Source of the DNA: Streptomyces sp. SAI-135
Lineage (GTDB): Bacteria; Actinomycetota; Actinomycetes; Streptomycetales; Streptomycetaceae
Direction of reading: 5' to 3'
Length of the DNA: 64,000 nucleotides
Assembly (NCBI RefSeq): GCF_029893805.1
Contig: NZ_JARXYP010000002.1
Location: 3,038,001 to 3,102,000 of the forward strand
The notes under the pieces are model-generated. The model was given only the letters and a program-made list of their open reading frames with translations, did not search any database and had not been told where the DNA came from. Numbering within the stretch: the stretch's first letter is position 1; each line of letters opens with the position of its first letter. Position numbers and translations under genes: made by a program. Below, piece after piece: positions 62,501 through 64,000 of this stretch.

Positions 62501-63270
62501 CCCACGCTCCGGTGGCCGAGGCGCTCGGACAGCTCGGCGGCGCCCTTGGCGGCCAGCTGCTCCAGCTCGCCGCGGCGGTCGTCGCTCCAGCGGATCATCG
62601 GCACGGAGATGGAGAGCGCGGCGACGACCTGCCCGGTGCGGTCGCGGACCGGGGCGGCCACGCAGGAGACGTCCGGGTTGGACTCGCGGTTCTCGACGGC
62701 GACCCCGCGCCGGCGGATCTCGTCCAGGGCCTCGCGCAGGGCGGCCGGGTCGGTGATGCTGTTGGGCGTCATGGCCACGAGCTTGCCGTCCTCCGGGATC
62801 CGGGAGGCGAGCTGCGGCTCGGGAAGGGAGGCGAGGAGCATCTTGCCGACGGAGGTGCAGTGCGCGGGCAGCCGCCGGCCGGCGGCCGACACCATCCGCA
62901 CCGCGTGCGTCGAGTCGACCTTGGCGATGTAGATGACGTCGGTGCCCTCCAGGATCGCCACGTGCACGGTCTCGTCACAGGTCTCGGCGACGGACCGGGC
63001 GACCTGCTGGCCCTCGGCGGCGAGGTCCAGCTGCTCGGCGTACCGGCTGCCGAGCTGGTAGGGCCGCACCCCGAGCCGGTAGCGTCCCGGCTGTCCCGGG
63101 ACCTGGACGATGTACGACCGGGCGGCGAGAGTGGTCACCAGCTCGTGCACGGTGGTGCGCGGCAGCTGGAGCTTGCGCACGATGTCGGGGGCGGAGAGCG
63201 TCCCGTCTCCGTCGAGGAAGAGCTCGAGAATGTCGAGAGCCCGGGTCACGGCAGGTACGAGGCGTCCCAC
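62497..63270 (-). CDS. IclR family transcriptional regulator
   Basis: A 257-aa regulator. The N-terminal winged helix-turn-helix (GTLSAPDIVRKLQLPRTTVHELVTTLAAR) is followed by the IclR effector-binding domain (CTSVGKMLLA, VAAPVRDRTGQVVAALSIS). GTG start with AAAGGGAGGGGG upstream. Its promoter overlaps a GTCTG...CAGAC-flanked GTTCGAAATTTCAAC element, so autoregulation is likely. The co-transcribed lactonase suggests the effector is a sugar acid or lactone. Confidence 0.92.
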   Translation of the reverse strand: MGRLVPAVTRALDILELFLDGDGTLSAPDIVRKLQLPRTTVHELVTTLAARSYIVQVPGQPGRYRLGVRPYQLGSRYAEQLDLAAEGQQVARSVAETCDETVHVAILEGTDVIYIAKVDSTHAVRMVSAAGRRLPAHCTSVGKMLLASLPEPQLASRIPEDGKLVAMTPNSITDPAALREALDEIRRRGVAVENRESNPDVSCVAAPVRDRTGQVVAALSISVPMIRWSDDRRGELEQLAAKGAAELSERLGHRSVG

Positions 63271-63299
63271 AACCGGCCCCCTCCCTTTGCGTCTAAGAA

Positions 63300-63324
63300 G
63301 TCTGCGTTCGAAATTTCAACAGAC
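63300..63324 (-). promoter_or_regulatory. IclR operator overlapping its own promoter
   Basis: GTCTG (63300-63304) and CAGAC (63320-63324) flank GTTCGAAATTTCAAC (63306-63320). On the minus strand TTGAAA here, a 17-bp spacer and TTAGAC form a promoter, so the site covers the -35. Its GAAATTTCGAAC core recurs at the dehydratase promoter (30139-30151). Confidence 0.6.
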
Positions 63325-63425
63325 GATCGGCATGACGAACACAGGCTAGCGACAGGCGGTTTCTCCGGGCAATGGGCAAGGAGGACGAAGACCCACTTCG
63401 TGTGCGGCACGTCACACCGGGTCGC

Positions 63426-64000
63426 TCACGCCAGCTCCCCCCGCAACCGCCGCGCCCGCAGCACCAGCTCCAGTTCGAAGCGGCGGTCCGGGTCGTCGAT
63501 CTCGTCGCCCCACAGCTCGCGGATCTGGCGGAGGCGGTAGCGGACGGTCTGGGGGTGGACGCCGAGGCGGGCCGCGACCTCCGGGGCCCCGCCGCGGGTC
63601 TCCAGCCAGGCGAGCAGGGTCTCGGCGAGGCGGCGGCCGTGGGTGGGGCCGCAGTGGCGCAGGGGGGCCAGGCAACGCAGGGCCAGGTCGTCGATCAGCT
63701 CCTCGGGCTGGAGCAGGACCAGGGCCTCGGTGTGCTCGGTGCAGTAGAGCACGTCCCCGGCGGGGAGCAGGTCGCGCTCCATCAGGCGTACGGCGGCCTC
63801 GGCCCAGCGCAGGGACTTCGCCGCGTCGGCCAACGGGACCGGGGGGCCGATCGCGCCGGCCCAGCCGGTCAGGGCCCGGTGCAGGAGTTCGGGGCGGCCC
63901 GCCGCGTCCGGTTCCGGGACGACCATGCGGGGCTGTTCGTAGTCCATGTCCAGCAGGACGCTCTGGCCCACCGCGGGGGGCACCGCCTCGCGGGCCGGGC
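63426..64000 (-). CDS. PucR/CdaR-type transcriptional regulator, C-terminal part (runs off the window)
   Basis: The last 191 or so residues of a regulator that continues beyond the window end. The C-terminal PucR helix-turn-helix is clear: LLAWLETRGGAPEVAARLGVHPQTVRYRLRQIRELWG. The preceding part resembles the CdaR GGDEF-like region (LRWAEAAVRLMERDLLPAGDVL). An in-frame GTG at 63983 is not needed as start because the frame stays open to the edge. It is a paralogue of FasR in domain plan. About 155 bp separate it from the IclR start. Confidence 0.85.
   Translation of the reverse strand, partial: PAREAVPPAVGQSVLLDMDYEQPRMVVPEPDAAGRPELLHRALTGWAGAIGPPVPLADAAKSLRWAEAAVRLMERDLLPAGDVLYCTEHTEALVLLQPEELIDDLALRCLAPLRHCGPTHGRRLAETLLAWLETRGGAPEVAARLGVHPQTVRYRLRQIRELWGDEIDDPDRRFELELVLRARRLRGELA

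Overview
The window is high-GC actinobacterial DNA, almost certainly Streptomyces. GGAGG-type ribosome sites, frequent GTG/TTG starts, twin-arginine secreted enzymes and many GTGA/ATGA overlaps support this, as does the block fasR-fabD-fabH-acpP-fabF followed by a DUF3145 gene. I saw no rRNA, tRNA, insertion sequence, CRISPR array or integrase, and no in-frame TTA leucine codon in the genes I checked. It reads as ordinary chromosome with small accessory islands.

Layout. 0-2.1 kb: aldo/keto reductase (cut by the window edge) coupled to a MerR regulator, a serine hydrolase and a pirin. 2.2-7.2 kb: the type II fatty acid synthase operon with its activator FasR and a candidate FasR site. 7.2-13 kb: DUF3145, a GDSL lipoprotein, aldose epimerase, and a GH3 beta-glucosidase divergent from a TetR regulator. 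13-22.9 kb: RidA with a coupled 34-aa hydrophobic ORF, LysR, a secreted pyroglutamyl-peptidase-like protein that has Ser in place of the catalytic Cys, an M14 carboxypeptidase, a second serine hydrolase, Ohr, and an MDR oxidoreductase divergent from MarR. 22.9-23.35 kb: non-coding tandem repeats.

23.4-28.7 kb: the most unusual locus. A 1330-aa TPR-CHAT (caspase-like) protease is divergently paired, across only 40 bp, with a small Cys-containing protein and a four-helix membrane protein. This resembles predicted bacterial conflict (immunity or cell-death) modules. 28.7-29.9 kb: a zinc-ribbon membrane protein gene with an apparent frameshift.

30-41.5 kb: sugar and sugar-acid catabolism. It holds an enolase-superfamily dehydratase, a zinc dehydrogenase, a U32-like TIM-barrel protein, a ChvE/MmsA/MmsB sugar ABC transporter, a secreted aldose epimerase, an aminotransferase with a Pro/Met-rich tail, and a secreted GH43 arabinanase. 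41.7-44.3 kb: a polymorphic toxin-immunity island (CpnT-like N-terminal protein, frameshifted nuclease toxin, two SUKH immunity proteins). 44.8-48.6 kb: small hypothetical proteins, an intradiol dioxygenase, a DUF4360 protein and an Rrf2 regulator. 48.7-58.2 kb: arabinan/galactan use (GH35 beta-galactosidase, a GH114 remnant, GH51 arabinofuranosidase, a second GH43, and a three-gene sugar ABC importer). 58.4-61.7 kb: an overlapping trio of HELWH metalloprotein, MAB_1171c-type membrane protein and FAD oxidoreductase. 61.7-64 kb: SMP-30 lactonase plus IclR regulator, and a PucR-type regulator cut by the window end.

How the parts connect. The IclR promoter and the dehydratase promoter share the 12-mer GAAATTTCGAAC. 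The lactonase and the dehydratase, 31 kb apart, may therefore form one oxidative sugar-acid regulon. The arabinanase promoter and the ABC importer promoter have the same architecture (TTGAC-17-TACGGT plus an 18-bp box), which suggests common control of arabinan degradation and uptake.
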